Assembly: GCA_905178155.1 (NCBI GenBank)
Contig: CAJINV010000005.1
Coordinates: 3,469,902 to 3,533,901 of the forward strand
Reading direction: 5' to 3'
Length of the DNA: 64,000 bases
Source: Amoebophrya sp. A120
Taxonomy: Eukaryota; Sar; Dinophyceae; Syndiniales; Amoebophryaceae
A program made the position numbers and the translations under genes. Positions 33,924 through 44,609 of this stretch are shown piece after piece (position 1 is the stretch's first letter; every line of letters begins with the position of its first letter). The notes below the pieces were generated by a model, which did not search any database, was not told the DNA's origin, and saw nothing but the letters and a program-made list of their open reading frames with translations.

Positions 33924-34719
33924 TTTTTTTTATGTCGAACCTGTCTAATGCCTCGCACATCAATGGAGGCGAAGCTTAAGTAGACCTCCGCTCCAACAAT
34001 ACTTACAACATGTACTCTTATAAGTGGTTTACAAGCAAAAGGGTTTTTTTTCAGAATAAAGTCTAATGTCGAAAAGTGAAGACCGAGTTAACAACAATAG
34101 GAAGTCAATTACGGGCTGTACTGGAATGTCACAAAAACGGCTACCTAGATAACATTCAATCATCTTATTTTCTATAGAGACAACAAGGATCAATATTTTC
34201 AATCGCTTTTGTTGATCTATCTCTTTGCGTCGATGCCACGATCTCCTTGTGTTCTCATGATTGCTGCGAAGGAGCAATTGGTGCGAAGGTTCGTAGGATC
34301 AATTGATGCGAGGGTTCAAGTTCATCATAGGGATAGGACCACTTTCACTGTTGATTCATAGCATCAATAGGTGCGAAGATCGGAATGTAGTGATTTTCAT
34401 CTATGTACATTGCGCCGCGTGTCTGTGTGCTGGCGCAACGGCGGTGTGTTTGATCTCGATAACTATTGTATCGGATATTGATAAATATTCTTGAACTTTC
34501 GGACCCCCGCGCCCCCTTTGAATCTTCTCAAAAAAAACGAAGGGCGCGCCGGACATTCTTCTCAAGAGAAAAAGAGCGGGCGCGAGAAAGTTGAGGAATT
34601 ATTAGCACGACCCACAGCATTTTTCGGATTCAACAAGGGGTCCGGGGACGCACTCCCATTTGTTTAGTAATATTTATCGACATCCGATTCTCAAAGACTC
34701 TTTTTCACGAACAGACCTG
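33924..34719. other. intergenic AT-rich stretch upstream of TRM13
   Basis: No coding frame of substance and no element arms. A change to very GC-rich sequence occurs near 34735. Confidence 0.5.
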
Positions 34720-34734
34720 TGAGTAGAAGTTGGA

Positions 34735-36400
34735 AAACAATCACGAGGCCGGCCGGCACTTCTCCAAGGGCAGCGGGCCGCAGCCGTGCTACAGGTCCCG
34801 ACAGCCCAGGGACATAGATACACACAACCACGCGAAACGTACTTTACCACCACGCCCCGAAGCGGACGCGGGGCCATTAGCTATTTGGGCCAGCCGGTGG
34901 CTGGCTGCAGGCGGGCGGCGGCGCCGTGCGTGCAAAATCATGCGCGGCCATCCGCGGCATCCGCGCCTGCGAATTCAGCGAAATAAGCGCGGCAGCTACG
35001 GTCCGTCAGCCGCCACAGGCCGGCGGGCAGCCAAGCAACACTGTGAAGGCCGGCCCGCAGGCGGAAACAAAGAGCCGGGGCCGAGGGGAAACGGGGCGCG
35101 GGCGGGCCTACCGGGGGGGCGAACGGGTGAGCGGGGCGGCGCCGAAGGGGGCGGCGCGCGCTGGCATGCAAGCGGAAGCGGGCGGCTGCCCAACCCGCCC
35201 GGCGGGAGCTCGGAGGCCACAAACCGCAGGGGCAGGCGCCCACGCACCGCGAAAATGGGCGGCCGCAGGGGGTTGCCGATGGGGGGAGGGCGCGGGCCGC
35301 GCGGTCTTCTCCTTTGCGTGGGCCATGGCTGCGCGCCTTCGGGGTTATACATGGGGTAGCCGGCCCAGCGCAAACACACCGGCCGCCGTTTTTCATTCGC
35401 CGGCCCCGCTCGGCCGAAGTTTTGCGCGCGCGGCGCCGCCCGGCCGCCCGACGAAATCGGGCCGACGAAGGCGGCGCCGGCCCGCGGGGGAGTGCGGGGG
35501 CGGGCCGCTGACTTTGCCCCCCCAAGCCCTCCAGCCCGCCAAGCCGCCCAACCTTGCCAAGTGCCTGCCTGCGAGCGCCCATAGCGCCCCCGAAGGCAGT
35601 CCGACGGAACGCGGCCCGGGGGCCTTTCGCGCGGCCCGGGGGCCTTTCACGCGGCCCATGAAAAAACATGGCGCCACAGGCCCGCCGCTCGCGAGTACGG
35701 TGAGAAGGAACCCGCTGGAGGCCGGCGGGGTGGCTCTGTTTCCGTGGGTGCATCTCCTTGGGCTTCCCATTCACAGAAATTGCGCGGAGTTTGCTGTAGG
35801 CGACGGCCCCGCCGACTTCTCTGGGGCTGCGGTTCCCATTCCTGGATCCCAAAGGACGGGGCTGCTCAAACACCGGATACGACTCCACCGCCTTCTCCCT
35901 AGCAGCTGCGCGTTTAGCAGTGCCGCTCTTTTTGCTTTTGCCGCGCCGCCACAATTCGGGGACCTAGCCAAGGCGGAGGCGCTTGCAGGGTAAGCCCCCC
36001 CCCCGGGCATGCGGCCCGCCAGTCACTCAACCAAAGGGAGCGCGGCTGGCGGCTATTCGCACAACACCCAGGCAGGGCGGCAGCACACACAAACGACGAG
36101 GCCCCCTCTGGCCCGGCAGCTCGGGCGGTCGCGGCGGCTTTCACGCAAAGCCAACAACCACACCGGGGGCCGGCGCTCCGCTCTCTAGGTGCGGGCCCTC
36201 CGGCGCCGTCTACCGGCGTGAAAAGAACAGGCACGCAGGTCATAGCTGCCGCCTTTCGTGCGCCCTTGGCCTTGCAGGGTGCGAGAGCAAGCACGCCGCC
36301 CGCGAGTCGGTCCGGCACGCGCGTGGCCCGCCGCGCGTAGGACTGGCATGCTCGGCCGCTTTTTCGGCGCGTCCGTTTTTGGCTTCAAAGTTTCAACTCC
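34735..36400. other. GC-rich intergenic island 1
   Basis: About 1.7 kb of extremely GC-rich sequence with an abrupt left border. Frames of 130-355 codons are open on both strands at once, as expected when TAA/TGA/TAG are rare. The translations are Ala/Gly/Pro/Arg-rich without a recognisable domain. It contains a 20-bp tandem repeat at 35611-35657. It lies between TRM13 and the EF-hand gene. Confidence 0.6.
35611..35657. repeat. 20-bp tandem repeat in GC island 1
   Basis: The unit GCGGCCCGGGGGCCTTTC plus two bases occurs at 35611-35630 and 35631-35650. A third copy begins at 35651 and breaks off after GCGGCCC. Confidence 0.8.
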
Positions 36401-36611
36401 GGCGCTGTTCTTCACAAACTCAGCAGGTTACCACTGCAAAGTGCAACTACGAACACACGTGGCCATCATGTAGACGGCGACACAAATGCCGCTGCAACTT
36501 GTTTGTAAGCGGCGACTCGTGCTTGTCCGTGCAAATGCTAGGCATCAATACTCACCGAGGACTCAGAAAATGAGAAACAACACACACCCACGGTCGTGCT
36601 TTGCAACTAGA

Positions 36612-39600
36612 CTACAATCTTTGCTGATTTGAAGAGGAAGACACCAGCTTCACGAAAGTCTGATACGTCATCAACTGGTCCTCTGATGACTTGCCACCTG
36701 CAGCACGCGGCACCGATTTTCTCCACAACAATTCCCCATTGTCGATGTTCAATTTGCGCATGGCGTTCAAAAACTCTTTTTTCGTCACCGCCTTGTCCCG
36801 GTCCTGGTCCATATCGTGAAAGAAATCTTGCAGCGCCAAGCTTTCGTCCTCTCCGTTTTTGCTCTTCCCACTTCCGCTTGGTTGCGCCACCGCATCAGCA
36901 CCACCTGTGGTCCTTCCCACAGCAAAAACCTTCTCCCGCAACTCGTAGTTCAGCGGCAGCGGTTGCAAACTGGCCGTCTCAACAAACCCCTCCCCCTCGT
37001 TCATCGCAGATTTCTTGATCTTGCTTTGCTTGCTCAAGCTGCTGCTACTCCCGGTAGTTGTCGTGCTGTTCTTCGGAGCTAAGCGTCGAATCAAAGCCCA
37101 CGAGCCGTCGTCCACAACGGCCAATACTTCCAGCGGTTCGCTGGGTAGAATCTGCCCCCGCAGATCCGCCCGAATGTGGGGCCACTTGCGGATGTAGAGC
37201 AAATCGTCGCTCGTGACGCGAGGGTTCGCTTGGAGGGATTTTGCCTTCGCATTTTTACCCCCTTGTCCTCTTCCGCGACCCACACCACCGCGCAGAAAGC
37301 TGTCCCTCTCCTCCCCTTCCAAGTCCGCTACCCGCTCGGTCAAGTACTCGATCTGCTCATTTTGCTTCAGAATCAACGCCCGCAAATCCGCGCTCCATCG
37401 GCGGATGTCGGACAATTTCGCGTCTGGTGGAATGTTCTTCCGCAACGCGGGGGCACGCTTGCTGTCGAAAATGGTCGTGGTGGTGGAAGAAGTGGACAAA
37501 GCAGTCGCCTTGTAGGAGTTTTTCGCTGAAAGCACAGACTGCTGGAAGCTACTGGTCGGCTGCAATGGCGCCGCGGTTGGTTTTGTGGTTGAGCGGGCCC
37601 CGTCATTTTCTTTATCCTTGCTCGTCTCAGCGCGGCTAGTTGTTTTCTCCTTTGAGCTCTTCTTCGACGATGAAGACGATGGCAGCAAAACGTTCTCCAA
37701 CAATCGATCCACATCCCGAAGCAGCGGCGCAGCGCTCCCTTCCCGCGGTTTGCTGCTGTTCGTTTTTCCACCTGCGTAGAAGTGGTCTGCCGCCGAACAG
37801 TAGTCCTCGTCCAGCTCAATTTTCACTACAACTTTCAGCTTCGGACCCTGCCGGCTCAACATCTGTCCGTCCTGTTGGTTCAAAGCAGCGGGGGTGACGA
37901 ACTCCCTGGGATCCTCTTCGATTTTGTTCGCCGCATACGGTTCCGCAACTGGGCAGTCCGCGGGGGACCAGATACCCTGCGGAAGCTCGTAGAACTCGTT
38001 GCTAAGAAGATGATGCGACTGGGAAGATGAAGACGAGGACAAGCTTGACCCCCCTCCTACGCCGCCTTTCTTCAGAACAATCTTCATGACGCCCAGTGGC
38101 CGTCCGTAGCGAACAGTGGTATTGCTGGCCCCTTCTACCGGTGAAGCCGGTACTTCCTGGTTGTGATCTCCGTCGGCGTAAAATGCCGCGGCAAAAAAAT
38201 CTTCAGGTTGTTCTTCCTCCGAAGTAGTTTTGTTCCCGCCTCCAAGGCCGAGGAAAGCGTCCAAGCCAAATTCGTCGTCGTCGCTGTCGTTCTTTTGGTC
38301 CTGATTCTCAGCGTCCTCCTCAAGCTGAAAGCTTCCCGGCTCTTCCTCTTCCTCTGTATTGCTGCTTTTCACAGGAGGGTCTTCTGATGAGCTGTTTTTC
38401 GAGGAGGACGCTGATGCGCCGGGGAGGTCGAGGCTATCACCCGGCTCGTCATCCTCCTCCTCTTCGTTTTGATTCCGAAACAAATCGTCTTTTTTCGTGG
38501 CGTTTACCGGACTCGAACCCAGGATGGCGGCGTTGAGACCTCCATCGTCCTCGTCGGACGAGCCTTCGACTTCGACGGACGTTGAGCTTTTGGAGGAAGA
38601 GGATAGAAGCTCCCGGCTTGCTGGTGCTTGGATTTGTGCTTGGGCTTGGGAGAGCTCCCCCTGTTCAGCTTCCCCATCGTCAACATCCTCGTCAAACGCG
38701 TCTTCTTCCTCGCTGTACGACTCTTCGGGCGGTGGATCGTCGCGTGTTTTTGATTGGGGTGGTTCTAGCGTATTCGCATTTATTGCAGGGCGAGCTTCCC
38801 CTTGTTCACTGCCCTGGTCACTCTGTAGCTCCCCCTCCTCCGCCTCCTTCGTCCCGCCAAAAAGTTGAAAGTGCTGTGCCCCTGCTGCAGAGCCAGAAAC
38901 CGCCGCGTCGAAACTGTTGCCGCTACTTCCAACGTCCTCCCCGCCATCGTCTGCCGAGGACGAGCTCTTCCCTAGCAGCTCGTCTTGCTGCTCTCTCGTC
39001 GCGTCGTGTTTCTCGTCGTCATCTGCGTCCGCAGAGGGGATGTTGCTGGCCTCATCCTGCTGCTCTATGTCCACTTCCTCGTCCTCACTGTCGTCTTCCC
39101 GAAGCAGGGCAGCGAGAAGTTTCGCCGCAGCTGCGTCCTCTTCGCTTTCCTCGCTTGAGGTAGCGCCGCCCTCGTGACCTGGATCAGCATTGTCGAATCC
39201 CAGAGAGTCCAAAACCTTCGGAAGACTCTTGTCGCCCGCTCCTTTGGACGATCTAGACAGTTTTTGTTGACCAGCACCCGACGAAACAAAGTCGGCGAGA
39301 AAATTATTGCCGCTCGTGGAAGTAGCGTCATCAGGACCTCCTGCAGTTTCTGTTGGTGCTGCTGGATGTTTGGAACTAGACGAGGGATGAAACTCTGCAA
39401 GATTCCCCTGAAGGAAGTCGTTTGCGTCGGCGGTTTCCTCATTGCAGATAGGAGACTCGTGCTCCTCGTCCTCATCATGCAACATCTCGGGGTTTTCATG
39501 CATATTGTAGTCACACGCCACTGCTGCTATGGGTACGACTACCTCTGTTCCAGCAGGACCTCGCGGAGCCTGCTGCGAAGAGGCCAACATTACCTCCTGC

Positions 39601-40373
39601 TCCTGCAAGGTGCGTCGGAGGGCCCTTGCGATCGGTGATTCTTCTACTGATTCAGTGGCATCATGATCCTGATCGCTTTGCCTACCTCCACCTTTAATTT
39701 CGGCTACTTTCGTTCTCTCGCTTCGAGCTCCACCTTCTCGCGTCTGTCTCTTCGCAACCTCATTCGTATAATCGCTTTCAACCGGTGTGGCCGAAACCAC
39801 CCTGAAGAGGTAAATGGAAACAGACTCGACCTCCTCCAACCCGCGCCACTGATGCAGTAAATCCGTTTTTGTGCAGCTCCGGCGGGATTTTCGATGGCGT
39901 GACGACTCGTCCCCATCATCGATTGTTCCTGCCGCTCCACCACCGTGCCATGAAAAAATGCTGTTCGCGCCTGCGGCGACTGGATAGTTGTTTTTCAAGA
40001 ATAACTTTTCCATCTCCTTGCTTCGTACGACGTGAGAAGTGAAGCAGTGAATTCCGTTCACCTTCATGACGAAGTAGAGCTCCGTGTTTTTCGAAAAACT
40101 CAAGGGTGCGACGAGTTCCAGATCCCGCGCTTCTAGACGGAGAAGACTCAGGCTGAATTTAGGGCCAGGCGTGGTGGATGCCAGGGCCGCTTTGTTCTGG
40201 CCAACTACATCCTGGACAGATGTAGCTCCATGTCTTTGTCGGGAAGTAATTTTCGATGCAGCTAGTACCCCTGCCCCACCAGGGCCGCCTGCGCTCGCCG
40301 ATGGATCTTTAATTGGCTGCAGCTTGCCTGGTTTTTTCGTCGGGGAGAATGCCGGGGAGGTGAGACGCGACAT
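36612..40373 (-). CDS. large EF-hand and coiled-coil protein, 1253 aa
   Basis: A single exon. I start at the ATG at 40373-40371 (MSRLTSPAFSPTKK); the frame extends upstream but has no earlier ATG. Residues ~80-240 look like a beta-rich, possibly C2-type domain (KNTELYFVMKVNGIHCFTSH, then EEVESVSIYLFRVVSATPVE). The middle ~550 residues are highly acidic and Ser-rich (SEEEDAFDEDVDDGEAEQGE), likely disordered. Then come a coiled coil (LRALILKQNEQIEYLTERVA) and an SH3-like stretch (LRGQILPSEPLEVLAVVDDG, SWALIRRLAP). The C-terminus has an EF-hand at ~1189-1200 with calcium ligands in DQDRDKAVTKKE. A second, degenerate hand may follow. The layout suggests a calcium-responsive scaffold or cytoskeletal protein, but I do not recognise the family. 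Confidence 0.75.
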   Translation of the reverse strand: MSRLTSPAFSPTKKPGKLQPIKDPSASAGGPGGAGVLAASKITSRQRHGATSVQDVVGQNKAALASTTPGPKFSLSLLRLEARDLELVAPLSFSKNTELYFVMKVNGIHCFTSHVVRSKEMEKLFLKNNYPVAAGANSIFSWHGGGAAGTIDDGDESSRHRKSRRSCTKTDLLHQWRGLEEVESVSIYLFRVVSATPVESDYTNEVAKRQTREGGARSERTKVAEIKGGGRQSDQDHDATESVEESPIARALRRTLQEQEVMLASSQQAPRGPAGTEVVVPIAAVACDYNMHENPEMLHDEDEEHESPICNEETADANDFLQGNLAEFHPSSSSKHPAAPTETAGGPDDATSTSGNNFLADFVSSGAGQQKLSRSSKGAGDKSLPKVLDSLGFDNADPGHEGGATSSEESEEDAAAAKLLAALLREDDSEDEEVDIEQQDEASNIPSADADDDEKHDATREQQDELLGKSSSSADDGGEDVGSSGNSFDAAVSGSAAGAQHFQLFGGTKEAEEGELQSDQGSEQGEARPAINANTLEPPQSKTRDDPPPEESYSEEEDAFDEDVDDGEAEQGELSQAQAQIQAPASRELLSSSSKSSTSVEVEGSSDEDDGGLNAAILGSSPVNATKKDDLFRNQNEEEEDDEPGDSLDLPGASASSSKNSSSEDPPVKSSNTEEEEEPGSFQLEEDAENQDQKNDSDDDEFGLDAFLGLGGGNKTTSEEEQPEDFFAAAFYADGDHNQEVPASPVEGASNTTVRYGRPLGVMKIVLKKGGVGGGSSLSSSSSSQSHHLLSNEFYELPQGIWSPADCPVAEPYAANKIEEDPREFVTPAALNQQDGQMLSRQGPKLKVVVKIELDEDYCSAADHFYAGGKTNSSKPREGSAAPLLRDVDRLLENVLLPSSSSSKKSSKEKTTSRAETSKDKENDGARSTTKPTAAPLQPTSSFQQSVLSAKNSYKATALSTSSTTTTIFDSKRAPALRKNIPPDAKLSDIRRWSADLRALILKQNEQIEYLTERVADLEGEERDSFLRGGVGRGRGQGGKNAKAKSLQANPRVTSDDLLYIRKWPHIRADLRGQILPSEPLEVLAVVDDGSWALIRRLAPKNSTTTTGSSSSLSKQSKIKKSAMNEGEGFVETASLQPLPLNYELREKVFAVGRTTGGADAVAQPSGSGKSKNGEDESLALQDFFHDMDQDRDKAVTKKEFLNAMRKLNIDNGELLWRKSVPRAAGGKSSEDQLMTYQTFVKLVSSSSNQQRL

Positions 40374-40819
40374 TTTACCGATTTTCTTGTAGATATTGAA
40401 CACAACTAATCGCAATCCTCATCAACCTGCATAAGAAGAAGAACTTCTTCTACAACTAGAGGGATATGAGCAATAAAAGTGTCCTCGCGCTCCTTTTTCA
40501 TCCCGTTGGCGTTGCACCTTTTACAAAGTTAGTGAGTACTTTCTCTCAAGTGCACCCCCCCCAGCCCAACTTCTCTCTGCCTGCCGTTGTGCTTGCCACC
40601 TTAGTTTGCTCTTCTCATCGGTCTTGTGCACGGTCTTCTCCTTCGAGGACCTCGAGTCATGATTTTATCCACGAAGCCCTGAGGACCGCCCTCGTAGCTC
40701 GACGGCGAAAATTGTTCGCCGTGTTTGATGGGTTTGCGTGCCACACAAATTGGGTTTGGTGCTCGTCTCTCTTCTTTCCTCGCCAGAATCGATAGCACAG
40801 AAGGGTCTCTCACCATGAA
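40374..40819. other. intergenic upstream of the EF-hand gene
   Basis: No gene recognised. The composition rises gradually towards GC island 2. Confidence 0.4.
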
Positions 40820-42190
40820 GAGGCCACCGAGCTGCGCCTACTTCTGCGCCTGCCCACATTCATTAGCCAGCAGAGCGGTAGGGCGGGAGCTAGGTAACTA
40901 CACAAGGAAAAGCGGCCACCCAAGCGCAAGGGCACTAATGCCGATCGCCTCCTCTTTTATTCAGTTGAGTGCTCGCTTCCGCCAAGTTCCCGGCCGGTGT
41001 CGGAGCTTTGGGCAAATTAGTATATTTGATACTACAGAGCCACGAACGCGCGCGCATGCACTGGCTGCGCAGGTGGCGGGGGGCACGGAGTGTGGGGCAG
41101 GCACTCACTGGAGGATGGGTGGATGGAAAGTTGAACCAAGGTGCGCGGCGGACCGACGCTGGCAGTTGGTGGCCCCACCCCCATGCGTGCCTTCCACAAC
41201 ATGGCATGCGGGGACGGAGGCAGACAGACGCAACAACCAGCCACGGAACCTGATTGGCCCGCCGGTCGCGCGCGCACGATCAAACGATGCTTGCATCCAT
41301 GGCGATGGGTGCCGGCGCGCCCCTCCAACGCCGCTCCTTCGCAATAGGCCCCGACGCAAAAGAACCAAACCCCGGGAAAGGGGGGCCGCCGCGGATTACC
41401 TCCAGCACGAACGGGGCGCCTCGCGCCTGCCCAGATCAGACTTGCGGGGGCGCGCCGGCCGGCGGGCCGACGGACCCGCCGCTCCAGATCAGTGGCGCAG
41501 CCCGCTGCGCGCGCGCCGGGGTCGATCCTACAAGGCGCCCAAGGGCGCTGCCTGCAATGAATTGGTTCACATGGGAGCCCGGCCGCCCGGCCGCCAAGGT
41601 GCGTGGCCGCGGCTGGCTGGCTCGCGCGCTGTCCCCCGCGGGGGCCTGCCCACATAAGGATGGCGGTCGATGCAGATTGGTGATTTCCATACCACCCGCC
41701 GCCTGCGAGATAGCCAACCAGGAAGGTCGCCACCCCCTGCGCGGGCGCATGCCATGCGTTCCGTCCCACCGGAGGCCCAGGCGCCTGCCGCGCATGCTTG
41801 CAGCTCGACGACGTCGGCGCGGCGCGCAATTAACTCACGGACCACGGGGGTGCGTGCGCCGGGCGGAGGGGCGCCCAACCTGCAACCAAGACGGCCCGCC
41901 ACAGATGGGCACGGGGCGGGGGACGCTACTAACCCAGTCGCCACACTCCGCCCGCTGCCTGATGTCCCGCCGCCTCTCCCCCCCGGGGCGCCGCGTGGCA
42001 TGTGCCGGGCTGGCGCAAAACCGAACGCATACCGCTGGCACGCGCCGCCAGCCTGCCCGCGCGGGTCTCGGCGCCTTTCGAATTCGCCACGGGCTGCCTC
42101 GCCATGGAGGTCCAAGACGAAAACCCAGGCCAGTTGGTTTTCGATCGGGCCGCTGCGTCGCCACTTAATAAGGGCCCAGCCCCGTCGATT
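40820..42190. other. GC-rich intergenic island 2
   Basis: About 1.4 kb, GC-rich, most extreme from 41040. Overlapping frames of 110-310 codons are open on both strands, with Ala/Arg/Pro/Gly-rich translations and no domain. It shares the word TAGCCAACCAGG with island 3 (41713 and 48251 areas). A perfect 9-bp hairpin lies just beyond the right edge. Confidence 0.55.
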
Positions 42191-42192
42191 CT

Positions 42193-42222
42193 CTAAACAA
42201 GCGCACCGCTTTCCTTGTTTAG
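42193..42222. other. 9-bp perfect hairpin at the right border of GC island 2
   Basis: CTAAACAAG (42193-42201) pairs with CTTGTTTAG (42214-42222) around a 12-nt loop. The function is unknown; it could be a structural end of the island. Confidence 0.5.
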
Positions 42223-42993
42223 CAACGGTCGCAATAAAGCGGGAGGCCGTGGCTGGCCATCACAGCCGCGAATCATGGCGCCGGGCTCGACAGTCTGAAT
42301 CTGTGTCATCGCAGGCAGCAACACAGGACGAACGAAATCCACAGACGGGCGGGCTTCATTTAGTATGTTCGGCAAGTACGAACTGCGCCCGAACACACCC
42401 TGCTGCGTGTCCTTCGTTGTTCTTGAGTTCGTTTAGTAAATTCTTTTTCTCGGCGCCAATTTCATTTTCGTGATATTCCTGTGCTCCCTATGTCTTGATA
42501 TGACTAAGAGTCTGGTGTACAGTTTCATTTTTCAGCATGCTTGTCAAAAAAGAAACGATCTTTCAACTGATTTCCGAATTCGCACACCCAGCTAATCTTT
42601 CAGATTATGTCGATGGGTATTCATTTCCGAATCAGTGTAGCATCGTTCGGCTGGAAACATAGACAAAAGCTTCATCACGACAAGCACCGCATGCCGTGGC
42701 ATCGACAAGGCTTAGATCATCATCGTCTATCTTCGAAATTTAGTTTTTGTGCTTTTTCTGATCTGTACGAAAAGGAAACAAATGATAAACAATTTACGAA
42801 ACAAGAGGAAACGCGTAAACAAACACGTCCCCTATTTATGCTATTTCTTCATCATCTTCTTCGAAACTTGCTTGAGTGAAATTTGGCTGCTTAAAATTTC
42901 TAGTACAAAGTACAACTTCATCACGTACCATTCTTTACCACCCCCGACAGCCGAAGCCGTCCGCTGTTCCTCCTCTTTTCAAAAAAACATTCC
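42223..42993. other. intergenic, no gene seen
   Basis: AT-rich sequence follows GC island 2 up to the stop of the glycoprotein gene. Short plus-strand frames (42607-42879 and 42749-43456) overlap the coding exon on the other strand or lack content. Confidence 0.45.
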
Positions 42994-44574
42994 TCAGCCC
43001 CCCGGAATCTTCTGGCTCTTCTCCTGCTGCAAGGTGACTGACACTTCCGCTCCCGTTTTCTTCCGCACAAAGGGTTTTGTCAAGTGCCACTTCTCCTTGT
43101 CGCCGTCGCTGAGAACCCCGTTTTCGGTCGGCAAAGTCCCTCCGTCCGGCCCCGGTTCGTCTATTATTGCCGGGGTAAACATCTTCCCAGACAGCTGCGC
43201 CTCTTCACTAGTTTCGGCTCCACTCCCGCCGCGCCTCTTCGACAACAAGCTTCCGGGGATTCGTTCCGGCACCCCCAGAGGCACGAGCACCTGCCCCCGC
43301 CCCGGCCGGAACCCGATCGCCCTTATCCTTTCCTTCGGCGGTAGGATCGGAATACACGGTGCCGCCGCGATTTGCGCAGCGGACAAACCCATGCACGGCT
43401 CCCCCCACGGCTCTCCCTCGTCTAACACCATGTGGACCGTGGCGCCGCGGTTGTAGTACTCGACTAGAACGTCCAAGGTGTGCACGCTGGTGCTGTAGTC
43501 CGTTTCGTTGTTCGGTTTTCCCGCCCGAGGTGTCTCCCACCCCGCTGGTAGATGTGTCACGTTCGAGGAGAAAGCGGAAATCGCAAAGGTACCGTTCACA
43601 CTGGAGTCGTTGTTGTCGTAGTGGTCCGTGTTAAACGAATACTCCATCCCGGAAAATCCAATCAACACGATCGCAAACCCGGTGCCGTTGATCGCCGACG
43701 GTTGCACGTACTGTATCTTCGACCGGTCGATCACCCAGCTCTGCCCGTCCAGCGCGTAGGTTCGGAAGGGTGAGGCCCGGAGTTCATTTCCCTCCCCTTC
43801 GCAGCTGTAGTAGTCGTGTTCCGGCGCCAGGTTCACCTCGCCCTCGCAGGTCCCGAGGTTCTCCAGATCCGGATCGCGCATCACAATGTTGTTGATTTTC
43901 CACTGCATCGGACGCAGGAACGGATTGTAACCGAGGGTCGGAATCATATCTGAGAGTTTTGTACAATAGGAAGATTTGTGGCTGCGTATAGCGCTTGTGA
44001 TCAATACTTGTGCCTGACATCAAACATGCATATGCAAATATGATGACTATACCAAAGTGCAAAAACTATACGTGTGTGTATCCTGATCGTGGGCGTTCCG
44101 TACCGGCAGTCATGCTCTGGGTTGTTACACGGCATAAACCCAAACTTCTCCCACCTGTCGTTCGGTGCTAACGTTAGATTTTTCCCCCACGGCATGAGAT
44201 ACCCGTCCAACATGGCGTGTATCTTTGTGCGGTTCACCGGGTCCCGGTAGAACTGCACAAGATGGGGTCTCCCATCCGCTATCACGTCGTTGTTCAGCGG
44301 TATCGATTCGTCATCGTACGCTTCGCTCGGATCGATGAAGTACTCCGTGTAATTGACATCGTCGCGCTATAAGAGTGCACCACTTCGTCCCCTCCCCCTC
44401 ATTTTGCGATGCAAAATACCAAATCCATTCCTTGCCTGCCTTTCCTTTTGGCACTTTTTGCATGACAGGTTTTCTTGGCAGCTCAAACAGAACTAAAGTC
44501 ATGGGTCGTGAATTCGTCATGCAAAACCTGCACTCTTGCCGGCGCTCGTATCGCTGCTCATGCCATGCATACAA

Positions 44575-44609
<35 letters not shown>

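Noticed and set aside
34926-36010. Long frames of 338 and 355 codons on opposite strands in GC island 1
   Set aside because: They overlap each other and further frames, are Ala/Gly/Pro/Arg-rich and show no domain. Stop codons are simply rare at this GC content.
40725-42473. Frames of 265-310 codons on both strands in GC island 2
   Set aside because: Same reasons as island 1: mutual overlap, biased composition and no recognisable motif.
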